DNA of 64,000 nt, taken from positions 62,001 to 126,000 of the forward strand of contig NZ_WLCM01000003.1 in the NCBI RefSeq assembly GCF_013317235.1, given 5' to 3'. The notes beneath the pieces were generated by a model. It was not told the origin of the DNA. It searched no databases and was given only the letters and a program-made list of their open reading frames with translations. Shown here in pieces: positions 44,897-54,600 of this stretch. The DNA comes from Leisingera sp. ANG59. Lineage in GTDB: Bacteria; Pseudomonadota; Alphaproteobacteria; Rhodobacterales; Rhodobacteraceae. Made by a program: the position numbers and the translations under genes. The number at the start of each line of letters is the position of its first letter. Position 1 is the first letter of the stretch.

Positions 44897-44947
44897 CATT
44901 TTTAGGGAACCATGAAGGCAAACGAGAGCTGAACTAGGCAGGAAGAC

Positions 44948-46495
44948 ATGCAGGATTTCGCTTCGATCGAATGGTTTGTACTGGCCGCACTGTGCGCCGC
45001 CACAGCTGCTGCCGCAGTCTGGTGGCTTTCACCCCCCCCGCGCCGCAACGGCATGGAACATGACCTGCTGGCAGGCGACGGTCGAACGGACGCCGTTTTT
45101 CTGTTTGATGACAGCAGTCTGATTGGCTGGTCTTCCGGCGCCCGCAAGTTTATCGGCGATCAGGCGGAGAACTTTGACTGGAGCATGCTGCGCGACCAGC
45201 TGGCCCGCAGCTACCCCGGACTGCCGCAATCACCCGGGTTTCTCAAAGATGTGGGGCCGCTGGTGCTGTCCGGCACCGCCGCTGCCCAAAACCGTGAGGC
45301 GCATTGCGAATGGATCGACGGTGTGACCCGCGTTCAGCTGCGCCGCAGCACCCTGGAAGAACAGAATAAATCCCTGGATCAGGAACTGACCACCCTGCGT
45401 GCTGCCGTGCATCAGGCCCCCTACCCGGTCTGGCTGCAGTCGGAAGAGGGAAATGTCACCTGGTCCAACCTCGCTTATGACAATCTGAACCAAAAGATTC
45501 GCGGCCGCAGTGCAGACTTTGCCGATCCTTTGTTCACTGATCTCCACGATCCAATGACCAGCGGCAAACCGGAGCGGATCCATATTCCGCTGCCGGACAG
45601 CGGCAGGAAGCTTTGGTACAACGTTTCGACAACCGAAACCGAGGCCGGCTGGCTGTGCCATGCCGTCGACGTGAACGCCGTGGTCGACGCCGAGGTTGCC
45701 CAGCGCAATTTTGTACAGACACTGGCCAAGACCTTTGCCCAGCTGTCGATCGGCCTGGCGATCTTTGACCGCAACCGCCAGCTGGTGCTGTTCAATCCGG
45801 TGCTGATCGACCTGACTGCGCTGCCAGCAAACTTCCTCAGCTCGCGGCCCAACCTCCTGACCTTTTTTGACCGGCTGCGCGACCAGCGGATGATGCCGGA
45901 ACCCAAGAGCTATTCCAGCTGGCGCCACCAGATGGCCGACCTGCTGGAAGCTGCCGCCGAGGGCCGGTACCAGGAAACCTGGTCGCTGCCTTCGGGCTCA
46001 GTCTACAAGGTCTCGGGCCGGCCGCATCCGGATGGCGCCATCGCCTTCCTGTTCGAGGATATTACCGCCGAGGTCACCCTTACCCGCCAGTTCCGCTCAG
46101 AACTGGAAATGGGCCAGTCGATCCTGGACCAGATGGACGAGGCCATTGCAGTGTTCGCCAACGACGGTAGCATGAGCTTTTCCAATAGCGCTTACGACAG
46201 CCTTTGGCGGGTGGACCCGGACTCCAGCTTTGCCAAAGTGTCGATCATGGATGCCAGCCGGATCTGGCAGGACACTTGTGCTCCGACCCCGGCCTGGGGT
46301 GAGATCCGCGACTTCGTGGCAGGCTGCGAAGGACGCGAGGCCTGGTGGTCCAGCGTTAAGCTGCGCGACGGCACAGAAATGATCTGCAAGGTTTCAGCAA
46401 TCCAGAACGGCGCCACCATGGTCAGCTTCCGGAAACCGGAAACCGCCGACCTGCCGGCAAGCCAGGAACGCTTCGCCGCCAACTCGCAAGGCTGA
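44948..46495 (+). CDS. divL: PAS-domain protein DivL (kinase-less form)
   Basis: A 515-residue membrane-anchored protein: one N-terminal segment (FVLAALCAATAAAAVWWL), a coiled stretch (LEEQNKSLDQELTTL), then about three PAS-like domains (roughly 150-245, 265-370, 385-490; e.g. YPVWLQSEEGNVTWSN, FAQLSIGLAIFDRNRQLVLF, SILDQMDEAIAVFANDGSMS). There is no HisKA or HATPase domain. In Rhodobacter, DivL is known as a PAS protein without a kinase that controls CtrA through CckA-ChpT, and in alphaproteobacteria divL lies beside tsaE-amgK-murU-addBA, as here. That synteny is the main basis for the name. A CtrA box lies upstream. Confidence 0.75.
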   Translation: MQDFASIEWFVLAALCAATAAAAVWWLSPPPRRNGMEHDLLAGDGRTDAVFLFDDSSLIGWSSGARKFIGDQAENFDWSMLRDQLARSYPGLPQSPGFLKDVGPLVLSGTAAAQNREAHCEWIDGVTRVQLRRSTLEEQNKSLDQELTTLRAAVHQAPYPVWLQSEEGNVTWSNLAYDNLNQKIRGRSADFADPLFTDLHDPMTSGKPERIHIPLPDSGRKLWYNVSTTETEAGWLCHAVDVNAVVDAEVAQRNFVQTLAKTFAQLSIGLAIFDRNRQLVLFNPVLIDLTALPANFLSSRPNLLTFFDRLRDQRMMPEPKSYSSWRHQMADLLEAAAEGRYQETWSLPSGSVYKVSGRPHPDGAIAFLFEDITAEVTLTRQFRSELEMGQSILDQMDEAIAVFANDGSMSFSNSAYDSLWRVDPDSSFAKVSIMDASRIWQDTCAPTPAWGEIRDFVAGCEGREAWWSSVKLRDGTEMICKVSAIQNGATMVSFRKPETADLPASQERFAANSQG

Positions 46496-46544
46496 CCCTG
46501 GAAACCGGCTTGCAGCGGCACCGCGGCGGCGCCATTGTACCGCC

Positions 46545-47021
46545 ATGACCACGACCTCCGCGGCGTTCACGCTGAATTCACCTGAGGAAACGGCCGAGCT
46601 GGCCGCCCGTATCGCCGGAGCCCTGCGCCCCGGCGATTGCCTGTTGCTGGAAGGCGCCATTGGTGCCGGAAAAACCCATTTCGCCCGCCATCTGATCCAA
46701 TCCTTGATGGATGAGCCCGAAGATGTGCCCTCGCCCACGTTCACATTGGTGCAGACCTATGATGTGCCGGCAGGTGAACTGTGGCACACAGACCTCTACC
46801 GCCTGTCCTCCCTGGATGAGCTGGAGGAACTGGGCCTGACAGAGGCCTTTGACAGTGCGATCTGCCTTGTCGAATGGCCTGACCGGCTGCAGGAACTGAC
46901 ACCGGCACATGCCTTGCACCTGGCACTGGCGCTGGACTCCGAACAAGAAGACCGCCGCCATCTGGCGCTCCGCTGGAGCGATCCGAAATGGCAGCCCCTG
47001 ATGGAGCGCATCTGCGCATGA
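46545..47021 (+). CDS. tsaE: tRNA t6A synthesis ATPase TsaE
   Basis: A 158-residue P-loop ATPase working with TsaB and TsaD in t6A synthesis. Walker A is EGAIGAGKTHFARHL; the conserved PSPTFTLVQTYD, LWHTDLYRL and CLVEWPDRL motifs are TsaE hallmarks. Cytosolic. It begins 49 bases after divL and overlaps amgK by 4 bases (ATGA), starting a tightly packed tsaE-amgK-murU-addB-addA chain. Confidence 0.95.
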   Translation: MTTTSAAFTLNSPEETAELAARIAGALRPGDCLLLEGAIGAGKTHFARHLIQSLMDEPEDVPSPTFTLVQTYDVPAGELWHTDLYRLSSLDELEELGLTEAFDSAICLVEWPDRLQELTPAHALHLALALDSEQEDRRHLALRWSDPKWQPLMERICA

Positions 47022-48016
47022 CCGACCGCAAGACCCTTTGCGAAACCTTCCTGTCCGCAACACCTTTTGCCGGCTGGCAGCGCGGCCCGCTGGCCGGGGA
47101 CGCCTCCAACCGCCGCTATGAGCGGCTGACCGGTGACAGCGGCGAAACCGTGGTGCTGATGGACGCCCCGCCGGAAAAGGGCGAGGACGTCCGTCCGTTC
47201 ATCCGAGTCGCCGGCTATCTGCGGGACCACGGCCTTAGCGCCCCGGAAATCCTGGCCCACGACGTGGAGCAAGGCTTCCTGCTGCTGGAGGATCTGGGTG
47301 ACGATCTGTACGCCCGAGTCATCCTGCGCGAACCGGCGCTGGAAAAGGAGCTGTACGAAGCGGCAACCGGTGCGCTGGTCACGTTGCACCAAGCGCCGAT
47401 GCCGGATCTGGAGCCCTATGGCCCGCGGATGATGGCGGAGATGTCCGGACTGGCGCTGTCAAAGTACCGCGCCGGTATCCTCGGCAGCCAGGATGCGGAT
47501 CTGCAAGCCCGGTTTGAGGACATGTTCGAGGACATCCTGCGCGAAACCGTCAAGGGAGATCCGGTGCTGGTACAGCGCGACTATCACGCCGAGAACCTGC
47601 TGTGGCTGCCGGACCGCGAGGGCGTCGCCCGCGTTGGCCTGCTGGATTTCCAGGATGCCCGCGCCGGTCACCCGGCTTATGACTTGGTATCTCTGCTGCA
47701 GGATGCCCGCCGCGACGTGCCCGCCGGCATCGAAATGCAGATGATCGACCGCTACGTCGTAGCGTCTGGCGTTGATGAGTCCGGCTTCCGCACCGCCTAT
47801 ACCGTGCTTGGCGTGCAGCGGAACCTGCGCATTCTCGGCGTCTTTGCCCGGCTCAGCATGGATTACGGCAAACCCCATTACGTGGATCTGATCCCGCGGG
47901 TCTGGAATCATTTCATCCGCGGTCTGGAGCACCCGGTTCTGGCCCGGGTGGCAGCTCTGCTGCACGAGAGCCTGCCGGCCCCCACCCCGGAAAACCTGGA
48001 CAAGCTGAGGCCCTGA
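47018..48016 (+). CDS. amgK: N-acetylmuramate/N-acetylglucosamine 1-kinase AmgK
   Basis: A 332-residue aminoglycoside-phosphotransferase-fold kinase that, by family and by its MurU neighbour, phosphorylates MurNAc at the anomeric position for peptidoglycan recycling. Motifs: GDASNRRYERL (ATP loop), FLLLEDLGDD (hinge), VLVQRDYHAENLLWL (catalytic loop with Asp-x-x-x-x-Asn) and LLDFQDARAGHPAYDLVSLL (metal loop). It overlaps tsaE at ATGA and murU at TGATG, so stoichiometric expression is likely. AmgK-MurU bypasses de novo UDP-MurNAc synthesis and confers fosfomycin tolerance in Pseudomonas. Confidence 0.92.
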   Translation: MTDRKTLCETFLSATPFAGWQRGPLAGDASNRRYERLTGDSGETVVLMDAPPEKGEDVRPFIRVAGYLRDHGLSAPEILAHDVEQGFLLLEDLGDDLYARVILREPALEKELYEAATGALVTLHQAPMPDLEPYGPRMMAEMSGLALSKYRAGILGSQDADLQARFEDMFEDILRETVKGDPVLVQRDYHAENLLWLPDREGVARVGLLDFQDARAGHPAYDLVSLLQDARRDVPAGIEMQMIDRYVVASGVDESGFRTAYTVLGVQRNLRILGVFARLSMDYGKPHYVDLIPRVWNHFIRGLEHPVLARVAALLHESLPAPTPENLDKLRP

Positions 48017-48708
48017 TGCAGCGCTCCCCTGATGCTGTCATGCTGTTTGCCGCCGGCTTTGGCACCCGGATGCGGGAGCTGACCCGCGACAAGCCGAAAC
48101 CGATGATCGAGGTGGGAGGCAGGCCGCTGATCTCCCACGCGCTAGAGTTGGCCCAAGCGGTCCAGCCGGCCCGGATCGCCGCCAACCTGCATTACAAGCC
48201 GGAACCGCTGAAGGCCCTGTTAGAGCCTGAAAACGTGCTCCTCAGCCTGGAAACACCTGACATCCTCGACACCGGCGGCGGGCTGCGCCAGGCCCTGCCG
48301 CTGCTGGGGGACGGCCCGGTCTTCACCGTGAACACAGACGCCATCTGGAGAGGCCCGAACCCGCTGCAGCTGGCGCAGAACGCCTGGGACCCGGAGCGCA
48401 TGGATGCGCTGCTGGTCTGTGTCCCGCTGGACCGGGCCGTTGGCCGCACCGGCGGCGGAGATTTCTCGATGGACGCCGAAGGGCGCATCAGCCGCGGCGG
48501 CGATCTGGTCTATGGCGGGGTGCAGATCCTGAAAACGGAAGGGCTGCACCAGGTTGAAGACAAGGTTTTCTCCCTGAACGTGCTTTGGAACCAGATGGCC
48601 GCAGCGGACCGGCTGTTTGCGCTGGAATATCCCGGCCGCTGGTGCGATGTGGGCCATCCCGAGGGGATCACACTGGCCGAGGACCTGATAGCCGCAGATG
48701 ATGTTTGA
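48016..48708 (+). CDS. murU: N-acetylmuramate-1-phosphate uridylyltransferase MurU
   Basis: A 230-residue nucleotidyltransferase making UDP-MurNAc from MurNAc-1-phosphate. The Rossmann-like signature is VMLFAAGFGTRMRELTRDKP; KPMIEVGGRPLISHALE and FTVNTDAIW supply sugar and metal contacts, and WCDVGHPEGITLAEDL ends the domain. Length matches Pseudomonas MurU. It overlaps amgK by one base (TGATG) and addB by about 11 bases. Cytosolic; second step of the recycling bypass. Confidence 0.92.
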   Translation: MQRSPDAVMLFAAGFGTRMRELTRDKPKPMIEVGGRPLISHALELAQAVQPARIAANLHYKPEPLKALLEPENVLLSLETPDILDTGGGLRQALPLLGDGPVFTVNTDAIWRGPNPLQLAQNAWDPERMDALLVCVPLDRAVGRTGGGDFSMDAEGRISRGGDLVYGGVQILKTEGLHQVEDKVFSLNVLWNQMAAADRLFALEYPGRWCDVGHPEGITLAEDLIAADDV

Positions 48709-51631
48709 ACCATCCGCCAAACCGCGCCTGTTTGCCGTGTCCTGCGGCGTCGATTTCCCCCGTGCGCTGGTCGAGGGCCTGCGCAACCGCAGCCTGGGCT
48801 TGCCGCCTGAGGCGCTGGCGAGGGCGGAACTGATCGTCAACACCTCCCGCATGGCGCGCCGGGTGCGCGGCCTGTTCGATGCCGGCCCGGCCATGCTGCT
48901 GCCACGGATGCTGCTGCTGACCGACCTGGCCCAGCGCGCCACTCTGGACGGCCTGCCGCCCGCCCTGCCCCCGCTGCGGCGTCGGCTGGAGCTATCGCAG
49001 CTGATTGCGAAACTGCAGGACGCCCAGCCCGATCTCGCCTCCCGCGCCTCGCTCTATGACCTGTCCGACAGCCTGGCGGCGCTGATCGACGAGATGCAGG
49101 GCGAAGGTGTCAGCACCGATACAATCCGCGCGCTTGATGTCTCCGACATGTCCGGCCACTGGGCCCGGGCGCAGGCCTTCATCGGCATCGCCGATGAATT
49201 CACTGGCCTGCATGAGGGCGCGATGGATGCCCAGGCGCGGCAGCGGCAGGTGGTGCTGAACCTGATTGACCAATGGCAGGAAAGCCCGCCGCAGCATCCG
49301 GTGATCCTGGCCGGCTCCACCGGCTCGCGCGGCACGACGCTGATGCTGATGCAGGCCATCGCGCGGCTACCGCAAGGGGCGGTGGTGCTGCCCGGGTTCG
49401 ACTTTGACCAGCCGGAGCATGTCTGGTCCGGGCTGGACGATCCGCTGATCTCGGAGGATCACCCGCAGTACCGGTTCTATAAGCTGATGAAGGACCTGGA
49501 GCTTGCGCCCAGCGACGTGCAGCCATGGACAGAGACCCCGCCGGTCTCGCCCGAGCGCAACCGGCTGGTCTCGCTGGCCTTGCGCCCTGCCCCGGTCACC
49601 GACGCCTGGATGAGCGAGGGCCCGCTGCTGACCGGTTTGGACAAAGCCACTGAAAATGTCACCCTGATCGAGGCCCCCAGCCCCCGCGCCGAGGCACTGG
49701 CCATCGCGCTGCGCCTGCGACAGGCGGCGGAAGACGGGCAGACCGCGGCGCTGATCACCCCGGACCGGATGCTGACCCGCCAGGTCTCTGCCGCGCTGGA
49801 CCGCTGGGACATCCTGCCCGATGACTCGGCCGGCCAGCCGCTGCAGCTGTCGCCCCCGGGCCGCTTTCTGCGCCATGTGGCGGGGCTGTTCTGCAAACCG
49901 CTGGCCTGTGACAGTCTGCTGACCCTGCTGAAACATCCGCTCACCCATGACGGCGCGGACCGCGGCAACCACCTGCGCCAGACCCGCGAGCTGGAGCTGT
50001 CACTGCGCCGCAACGGACCGCCCTTTCCGGATGCCGCTGCCTTTGCCGGCTTTGAAACCGGCCGCAACCTGATCCCCGGCTGGACCAGCTGGCTGAGCGC
50101 CTGTTTCGCGGATCAGGAGATCGCCGGCACTCTGCCCCTGACCGATTGGGTCGAACGGCTGCGCGATCTGGCCGAGCGTATCGCCGTCGGCAGCCAGGCG
50201 GACGGCGCCGGCACGCTGTGGGACAAGAAGGCGGGCCTTGCCGCCCTCGCCTGTATCGAAAATCTGGAGACCGAGGCCCCCTATGGCGGTGAGATGACCG
50301 CCCGCGATTTCACCGACCTGCTGGGCGCGCTGCTGAGCCAGGGTGAGGTGCGCGACCGCGATGCGCCTTATGGCTCGATCATGATCTGGGGCACGCTGGA
50401 GGCGCGTGTGCAAGGCGCCGATCTGGTGATCCTTGGCGGCCTGAACGAAGGCAGCTGGCCCGAGGCCGCCAGCCCCGATCCCTGGCTGAACCGCCAGCTG
50501 CGCAACCAGGCGGGGCTCTTGCTGCCTGAACGCCGCATCGGCCTGTCGGCGCATGACTTCCAGCAGGCCATCGCCGCGCCGGAGGTCTGGCTGACCCGTG
50601 CCGAACGCTCGGAAGAAGCCGACACCGTGCCCTCGCGCTGGCTGAACCGGCTGACCAATCTGCTGTCCGGCCTGCCGAAACAGGGCGGCCGCGCGGCGCT
50701 CGACACCATGCGCGCCAAGGGCCGGCAGTGGCTCGGCTGGGCGGACGTGCTGGAGGAACCCACGCCGATCCCGCAATATCCCCGCCCGTCCCCGTGCCCG
50801 CCGGTGGCGGCCCGCCCGCGACGGCTGACGATCACCGAAATTCCACGCCTGATCCGCGACCCCTATGCGATCTACGCCAAACATGTGCTGCGCTTGAGGC
50901 CGCTCAACCCGCTGGTGCAGGAGCCCGACGCTCTTCTGCGCGGAATCGTGGTGCATGAGGTGTTCGAGCATTTCATCAAGGAAGCCCAGACGGACCCGAG
51001 CCTGCTGAGCGCCAGCCAGCTGATCGGCAAGACACGCGAGCTGCTGGAGACCCACGTGCCCTGGCCTGTTGCCCGCATCCTGTGGCACAGCCGCATCCGC
51101 AAGATTGCCGGCGATTTCATCCTGGCCGAGCAGGAGCGCCAAGCCCGCGCCAAGCCGGTTGCTTTTGAGGCAAAGGGCAGCGCCCGGCTGGATCCGCTGG
51201 ATTTCACCATCGCCTGCCGTGCCGACCGGATCGACATGGACGACCGCGGATTTCTGCATCTCTACGACTACAAAACAGGTACGCCACCCAGCGAGGCGCA
51301 GCAGAAGAAATTCGAAAAACAGCTGCTGATCGAGGCTGCAATGGCCGAGGAAGGCGCCTTTGACGATCTCGGCCCGGCAGAAGTGGCGCGGGCAGTGTTC
51401 ATAGGATTGGGCAGTAAACTGAACGAAGTGCGCGCACCGCTGGAGGATGAGCCTCCCGCCAAGGTCTGGGATGAGCTGCGCACGCTGATCGGGGCCTATT
51501 TCGAGCCTGAACAAGGCTATTCAAGCCGGCGTATGGTGCACCGGGACGACATCGCCGGCGATTATGACCACCTCGCGCGCTACGGCGAATGGGACCGCAG
51601 CGCCGAACCGCAGCCGGAGGATCTGGCATGA
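48698..51631 (+). CDS. addB: Double-strand break repair nuclease subunit AddB
   Basis: A 977-residue alphaproteobacterial AddB. The N-terminal two-thirds is an inactivated helicase-like region (e.g. HPVILAGSTGSRGTTLMLMQ). The C-terminus is a PD-(D/E)XK nuclease with ITEIPRLIRDPYAIYAKHVL, GIVVHEVFEHF, CRADRID and LYDYKTGTPP carrying the acidic and lysine ligands. With AddA it resects double-strand ends for RecA loading. No iron-sulfur cysteine cluster is seen, unlike Firmicute AddB. ATG 48698 (or 48701) overlaps the murU end; the stop overlaps addA at ATGA. Confidence 0.94.
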   Translation: MMFEPSAKPRLFAVSCGVDFPRALVEGLRNRSLGLPPEALARAELIVNTSRMARRVRGLFDAGPAMLLPRMLLLTDLAQRATLDGLPPALPPLRRRLELSQLIAKLQDAQPDLASRASLYDLSDSLAALIDEMQGEGVSTDTIRALDVSDMSGHWARAQAFIGIADEFTGLHEGAMDAQARQRQVVLNLIDQWQESPPQHPVILAGSTGSRGTTLMLMQAIARLPQGAVVLPGFDFDQPEHVWSGLDDPLISEDHPQYRFYKLMKDLELAPSDVQPWTETPPVSPERNRLVSLALRPAPVTDAWMSEGPLLTGLDKATENVTLIEAPSPRAEALAIALRLRQAAEDGQTAALITPDRMLTRQVSAALDRWDILPDDSAGQPLQLSPPGRFLRHVAGLFCKPLACDSLLTLLKHPLTHDGADRGNHLRQTRELELSLRRNGPPFPDAAAFAGFETGRNLIPGWTSWLSACFADQEIAGTLPLTDWVERLRDLAERIAVGSQADGAGTLWDKKAGLAALACIENLETEAPYGGEMTARDFTDLLGALLSQGEVRDRDAPYGSIMIWGTLEARVQGADLVILGGLNEGSWPEAASPDPWLNRQLRNQAGLLLPERRIGLSAHDFQQAIAAPEVWLTRAERSEEADTVPSRWLNRLTNLLSGLPKQGGRAALDTMRAKGRQWLGWADVLEEPTPIPQYPRPSPCPPVAARPRRLTITEIPRLIRDPYAIYAKHVLRLRPLNPLVQEPDALLRGIVVHEVFEHFIKEAQTDPSLLSASQLIGKTRELLETHVPWPVARILWHSRIRKIAGDFILAEQERQARAKPVAFEAKGSARLDPLDFTIACRADRIDMDDRGFLHLYDYKTGTPPSEAQQKKFEKQLLIEAAMAEEGAFDDLGPAEVARAVFIGLGSKLNEVRAPLEDEPPAKVWDELRTLIGAYFEPEQGYSSRRMVHRDDIAGDYDHLARYGEWDRSAEPQPEDLA

Positions 51632-54600
51632 CCATCCGCGACGCCGCCTCCGAGGCGCAGTTCCGCGCCGCACGCCCCGATGCCTCCACATGGCTGGCCG
51701 CCAACGCGGGCTCCGGTAAGACCAAGGTGCTGACCGACAGGGTGGCACGGCTGCTTCTGAAGGGGGTTCAGCCGCAGCATATCCTGTGCCTCACTTACAC
51801 CAAGGCGGCCGCCAGCGAGATGCAGAACCGGCTGTTCAAGCGTCTGGGGGAATGGGCGATGCTGGGCGATCCGGCGCTGATCGCAGCCCTGACCGAGCTG
51901 GGGGAGGTCAACACCGCAGCCGGCGATCTGGCCAAGGCGCGCACCCTGTTTGCCCGCGCCATTGAGACGCCCGGCGGGTTGAAAATCCAGACCATCCACT
52001 CCTTCTGTTCCTCGCTGCTGCGCCGTTTCCCGCTGGAGGCCGGCGTCAGCCCCCAGTTTTCCGAGATGGACGACCGCGCGGGCCAGCTGCTGCGGGCGGA
52101 AATCATGGAGGATCTTGCCCAAGGCGCCGAGGCGCCGCTGGTGGATGCCCTGGCGCGCCATGTCAGCGACAGCGATTTTGAGACCCTCACGTCCGCCATC
52201 TGCCAGCGCCGCGCCGATTTCGGCGAGCCGCTGGACTGGAACGGGCTGCTGGACCTGTTCGGGCTGCCCGAAGGCTTTGACGAGACCGCGCTGGAGGCAC
52301 TGGTGTTCCTGGGCGGAGAGGAAGAGCTGCTGCAGCGCACCCGTGACATGCTGGGGCAGGGCGGTACAACCGATCAGAGGGCAGCGGCCAAGCTCGCCGG
52401 CATCACCAAGCCCACGCTCGCCGATCTCAGCACGCTCGAAAGCGTGTTTCTGACCGGTGCCGGCGCCAAGGAACCGTTCACCGCCAAAGTGGACAAGTTC
52501 CCGACCAAGAAACTGCGCGAATCCCACCTCTCCCTGATGGATCAGCTGGAACCACTGATGCGGCGGGTGGAAGATGCGCGCGCCAAGCGCCTCGCCCTCA
52601 CCGCCACACGCAAGAGCCACGACCTGCACCGCTTTGCCGCCGCCTTCCTGCCGGAATACGAGCGCCGCAAACAGCTGCGCGGCTGGCTCGACTTCGACGA
52701 CCTGATCCTCAAGGCCCGCCAGTTGCTGAACGATCCGGGTGTCGCGGCCTGGGTGCTCTACCGGCTGGACGGCGGCATCGACCACATTCTGGTGGACGAG
52801 GCGCAGGACACCAGCCCGGTGCAATGGAACGTGATTGAGAAGCTGGCGCAGGAATTCACCGCCGGCGAGGGCGCGCGCTCGGACGTGGAGCGCACCATCT
52901 TTGTGGTCGGCGACAAGAAGCAGTCGATTTACTCGTTCCAGGGCGCGGACCCGGACGCTTTTGACCGGATGCAGCAGGAGTTTGGCAACCGGCTGGCGGA
53001 AACCGGGGCAGGGCTGCAGGATGCCTCGCTCGATTTCTCCTTCCGGTCCTCCGCCGCAATCCTGAAACTGGTCGATCTGGTGTTCAAGGACAGCCCGCGC
53101 GCCGGTTTCCGCAAGGACGCGCTGCATCGTGCCTTCAAGTCCGATCTGCCGGGCAGGGTGGACCTGTGGCCGGTGGTCGAAAAGGTGGAGGATGACGAGG
53201 ACCCGGACTGGACCAGCCCCGTCGACCGCCCCAGCAGCCGCCATCACACGGTGATTCTGGCCGAAAGGATTGCCGGGTCGATCAAGCAAATGATCGACAC
53301 TGGCGCCACCATCCCAGAGGACGGCCCGGAACGCGGCACATTCCAGCGCCGTCCGGTGCAGGCCGGCGATTTCCTGATCCTGGTGCAGCGTAGGTCCGAT
53401 CTGTTCTCGGAGATTATCCGCGCCTGCAAAAAGGCCGAGCTGCCCATCGCCGGCGCCGACCGGCTCAAGGTGGGTGCGGAACTGGCGGTCAAGGACATTG
53501 CCGCGCTACTGCGCTTCCTGGCGCTGCCGGAAGACTCGTTATCTCTAGCAGAAGCCCTGAAATCACCGTTCTTTGGCTGGACTGAGCAGGCGCTGTTCGA
53601 TCTCGCGCACCGGCGGGAGGCGATGTACCTGTGGCCGGCTTTGCGTGACCGGGCAGGGGAGTTCCCGGACACCATGGCGGTGCTGGATGACCTGCGCGCC
53701 AATGCCGATTTCCTGCGCCCCTATGACCTGATAGAACGGATTTTGACCCGCCACGGCGGCCGTCAGAAACTGCTGGGCCGGCTGGGACCGGAGGCGGAGG
53801 ACGGCATCAACGCGCTGCTGTCACAGGCGCTGGCCTATGAACGCACTGATGTGCCCAGCCTCACCGGGTTTCTGGTCTGGATGCAAACAGACGACCTGGA
53901 AATCAAGCGCCAGATGGGCGCGGCCGGCAACATGATCCGGGTGATGTCTGTGCATGGATCCAAGGGGCTGGAAGCGCCGATCGTGATCCTGCCGGACACC
54001 GCCAAACGGCAAGCGCCGCGGGATGCGGAAATCATGCTGGCCGATGGCACCCCGGTCTGGAAACTGCCCAAGGACCAGATGCCGCCCGCGATGCTGGCGG
54101 CCCGTGAAGCCGCGCAGGAGAAACTGCAGAACGAACGGCTGCGGCTGTTGTATGTGGCTCTGACCCGGGCGGAAAAATGGCTGATTGTCGCTGCCGCCGG
54201 CGACGCGGGCGAGCAGGGCGACAGCTGGTACCGGCTGGCGGAACAGGCCATGCGCGAGGGCGGTGCAACAGAATTCGTCTGCCCGGGCGGATCAGGTTTG
54301 CGCCTGCAGCATGGGGAGTGGGGCGGGCTGCCGCTGGTCGAGCCCCCTGTTTCGCAAATTGAGAAACACTGCCTGCCGGAAGTCTTTGACAGGCCTGCCA
54401 GAGCCTATGAGGCACCGGCGCCGGCGCTCAGCCCCTCTGACCTGGGCGGAGCCAAGGCTTTGGCGGGTGATCTGGGCCTGGACGAGGATGCAGCCAAAGC
54501 CCGCGGCAGCCGTTTGCATCTGCTGCTGGAGCACCTGCCGGGCCGGCCCGAAGGCATGTGGCCGCAGCTTGCCGGCAACCTGCTGCAGGATGCTGAAGAT

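Noticed and set aside
44932-44947. A separate start or leader peptide just before divL (ATGAAGGCAAACGAG at 44910)
   Set aside because: It encodes only five residues before TGA, with no ribosome site; no evidence for a functional leader.
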